Under the pieces are notes generated by a model, which saw nothing but the letters and a program-made list of their open reading frames with translations, did not search any database and had not been told where the DNA came from. A DNA stretch of 35,887 nucleotides. Source: Burkholderiales bacterium. GTDB taxonomy: Bacteria; Pseudomonadota; Gammaproteobacteria; Burkholderiales; Burkholderiaceae_C. The stretch covers positions 1-35,887 of the forward strand of contig CANFNE010000002.1 in the NCBI GenBank assembly GCA_947448105.1. The letters run 5' to 3'. The position numbers were made by a program, and so were the translations under genes. Of this stretch, positions 34,297-35,887 are shown in pieces (positions within the stretch are counted from its first letter, which is position 1; every line of letters starts with the position of its first letter).

Positions 34297-35019
34297 ATGA
34301 GCAGCACTGACACCTCGGGTTTTGGCAAATTTGTCCCCGGTTTTGACTTTCTGCAAAACCTGGCCAAGGGCGCGGGCGGCGGCGCGGGCGCGGGCGCTAC
34401 CGCCCTGCCCAACCTGTCGCAGTGGCTGGTGCCCAGCCTGAACATGGAAGACTTGGAGAAACGCATCGAAGAACTCAAGCACGTGCAGTTCTGGCTGGAA
34501 CAAAATTCACGCGCCCTGAGCGCCACCATCCAGGCGCTTGAAGTACAAAAAATGACCATGGCCACCTTGAAGGGCATGAACTTCACCATGGGAATGCCTG
34601 GCGCCAGCGCTGCACCTGCGGCGTCGCCCAGCACCTCGGGCTGGCCCATGCCACCGGCTGCGGCCAAGGCAGAACCCGCACCCGCTGCGGCTCCAGAACC
34701 CGCCGCTCGCGCCACGGATGCCAAACCCACCGCAGGTGTGGTGGACCCGCTGCAACTGTGGGGGTCGCTGACGCAGCAGTTCCAGAGCATTGCCGCCAAC
34801 GCCTTCAAGGAAGTGAGCGACAAGGTCGCCGCTGCGCCAGGCGTGGTCAAGGAAGCAGCCAAAAAAGCCGCAGCTGCAGGCAAGGCCGCCGCCGGCAAGG
34901 CTGCAGCCACCAAAGCCCCGGCCAAAAAGGCAGCAACTCCAAAGGCTGCCGCCAAAAAAGCGCCTGCAAAAAAACTCCCAGCACGCAAAGCCGCCCCTGC
35001 GCGCCGCCGCAGCACCTAA
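34297..35019 (+). CDS. phaM: PhaM-type polyhydroxyalkanoate granule regulatory protein
   Basis: A 240-residue protein. The conserved PhaM N-terminus is present: FGKFVPGFDFLQNLAKG (9-25), then LPNLSQWLVPSLNMEDLEKRIEELKHVQFWLEQN (37-70), a helical segment. The C-terminus (about 186-240) is Lys/Ala/Pro-rich with repeated PAKKA and AAAK units, like a histone H1 tail, and would bind DNA. In Ralstonia eutropha PhaM activates PHA synthase PhaC1 and tethers granules to the nucleoid so they are shared between daughter cells. The ATG at 34297 has a perfect AGGAG (ACAGGAGACCGAC). No phaC gene is in the window. A FIST-domain gene follows after 27 nt. Confidence 0.85.
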   Translation: MSSTDTSGFGKFVPGFDFLQNLAKGAGGGAGAGATALPNLSQWLVPSLNMEDLEKRIEELKHVQFWLEQNSRALSATIQALEVQKMTMATLKGMNFTMGMPGASAAPAASPSTSGWPMPPAAAKAEPAPAAAPEPAARATDAKPTAGVVDPLQLWGSLTQQFQSIAANAFKEVSDKVAAAPGVVKEAAKKAAAAGKAAAGKAAATKAPAKKAATPKAAAKKAPAKKLPARKAAPARRRST

Positions 35020-35046
35020 GGCAGCGCGCCCCTGCATGAAGCTTGC

Positions 35047-35887
35047 ATGAAGGTTTTTTCTTACGCCCACGCCACCCACCCGCAGTGGCAGATGGCGGCT
35101 GGCTTGGTGCTGGCGCAATTGCGCGCGCAGTTGGCCGACGCAGCCCACGCCCCGGCACCCACGCTGGCGCTGCTCTACATCACCGACCACTATGCGCACG
35201 AGGCCAAAGACCTGCTCGATTTCCTGAGCGGTGAATTGCCCATGGTCACCGACTGGTCAGGCACGGTGGGCATTGGAATTGCCACCAACAATGCCGAATA
35301 CTTTGATGAGCCAGCGCTGGCCGTAATGCTGCTGGATCTGCCCAGCGACCAGTACCGCGTGTTCTCGGGCGTGGCGCCGCTGGGCCTGGGCTTTGAGGCC
35401 CACACCGCGCTGGTGCACGCCGACCCCAGCACCGCCGATCTGGGCGAACTGCTCAGCGAGATGGCCGCGCGTACCGACTCAGGCTATTTGTTTGGTGGCC
35501 TGGCCAGCAGCCGCAGCACCAGCGTGCAGTTTGCGCTGGCCGCCGACGGCAATGTGCGCGGCCAGGGACACGCCGGGGGCGTATTCAGCGGGGGCTTAAG
35601 CGGCGTGGCCTTTGGCCCAGAAGTCGATCTGGTGTCGCGCGTCACCCAAGGCTGCAAGCCGGTCTCCAAAACCCGGGTCGTGACCGACTGCCAGGACAAC
35701 GTGGTGCTGACCCTGGACGGTGAGCCCGCACTTGAAGTGCTGCTGCACGATCTGGCAGTGTCTTTGGACGAGCCCCAGACCGCGCTGCAAGCGGTGCGCG
35801 CCACGCTGGTGGGCCTGGCGCAGCCGCCCACCGGCAGCGACAGCGCGGCGGTGCGCAAAACCGGCAACTTTGGCAGCGACGTGCTGG
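35047..35887 (+). CDS. FIST N-terminal domain protein (3' end missing)
   Basis: The frame is open from ATG 35047 to the window end (280 codons). It reads MKVFSYAHATHPQWQMAAGLVLAQL, then TLALLYITDHYAHEAKDLLDFLSG and VTDWSGTVGIGIATNNAEYF, followed by LFGGLASSR and GHAGGVFSGGLSGVAFG. These are the pattern of FIST_N/FIST_C sensor proteins, thought to bind small ligands such as amino acids, usually as part of signalling proteins. Here it is likely a stand-alone FIST protein, as the N-terminus starts directly with the domain. It lies 27 nt after phaM, possibly in the same transcript. The remaining C-terminal part is outside the window. Confidence 0.82.
   Translation, partial: MKVFSYAHATHPQWQMAAGLVLAQLRAQLADAAHAPAPTLALLYITDHYAHEAKDLLDFLSGELPMVTDWSGTVGIGIATNNAEYFDEPALAVMLLDLPSDQYRVFSGVAPLGLGFEAHTALVHADPSTADLGELLSEMAARTDSGYLFGGLASSRSTSVQFALAADGNVRGQGHAGGVFSGGLSGVAFGPEVDLVSRVTQGCKPVSKTRVVTDCQDNVVLTLDGEPALEVLLHDLAVSLDEPQTALQAVRATLVGLAQPPTGSDSAAVRKTGNFGSDVL

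Noticed and set aside
34854-35010. Repeated AAAK/PAKK units in phaM as a DNA repeat or CRISPR-like array
   Set aside because: They are codon-level low-complexity of the Lys/Ala tail normal for PhaM.

Overview
The window looks like a chromosomal segment of a Betaproteobacterium, most likely a Comamonadaceae member (order Burkholderiales, Rhodoferax/Polaromonas/Acidovorax-like). This is inferred from the high GC content with strong GC3 bias, a LivM-LivG fused branched-chain amino acid transporter, a PhaM-type granule protein, and the overall protein character. No rRNA, tRNA, CRISPR array, insertion sequence or phage gene was seen. Coding density is very high, and no stretch above 300 bases lacks a gene.

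Layout. 1-420 is the 3' end of a YitT-type membrane protein. 450-1968 holds pyrE and an exonuclease III gene, divergent with interleaved start regions. 2013-4138 is a Phd/VapC toxin-antitoxin pair whose toxin stop codon overlaps the start of a glutamine-synthetase-like gene. 4142-5777 (minus) is a leucine-rich-repeat protein kinase preceded by a small orphan ORF. 5862-7528 (minus) is a three-gene SHP / diheme cytochrome c / cytochrome b operon. 7681-12619 (minus) is the liv operon (livJ, livH, livM-G fusion, livF), with a stem-loop after livJ and a strong terminator at its end. 12879-14249 (minus) is radA behind a LexA-like box. 14442-18200 (plus) carries a DUF3047-like lipoprotein, glutaryl-CoA dehydrogenase, a cysteine-patterned secreted protein and a family III CoA-transferase. 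18230-18958 is a second toxin-antitoxin pair (VapB/VapC). 18974-21943 (minus) holds the ABC-F ATPase Uup, a small multi-pass membrane protein and a winged-helix regulator with an AT-rich leader. 22120-26308 is a beta-alanine catabolism cluster (mmsA/bauC-like, bauA-like, divergent LysR). 26305-29291 holds dadA, an ArgP-like LysR gene and a TetR gene. 29309-31672 holds a metallophosphoesterase coupled to a LysR gene, and a divergent small membrane protein. 31740-35887 holds a MATE transporter, a TPR/glycine-zipper membrane protein, PhaM and a truncated FIST-domain protein.

Functionally the window is dominated by amino-acid and organic-acid metabolism: uptake (Liv), beta-alanine and D-amino-acid oxidation, glutarate/glutaryl-CoA degradation, and a GS-like ligase. 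Each catabolic block has its own LysR or TetR gene nearby. Around this sit stress functions (radA, exonuclease III, Uup, two VapC-type toxins), an unusual oxygen/NO-type cytochrome module, a eukaryote-like LRR kinase and PHA granule biology.

The least explained items are the compact LRR-kinase, the mirror-spaced cysteine protein inside the gcdH operon, the toxin-antitoxin pair coupled to a GS-like enzyme, the antisense-interleaved pyrE/xth start region, and the SOS-type box on radA. Function calls come from reading motifs in the translated sequence; no database search was run.
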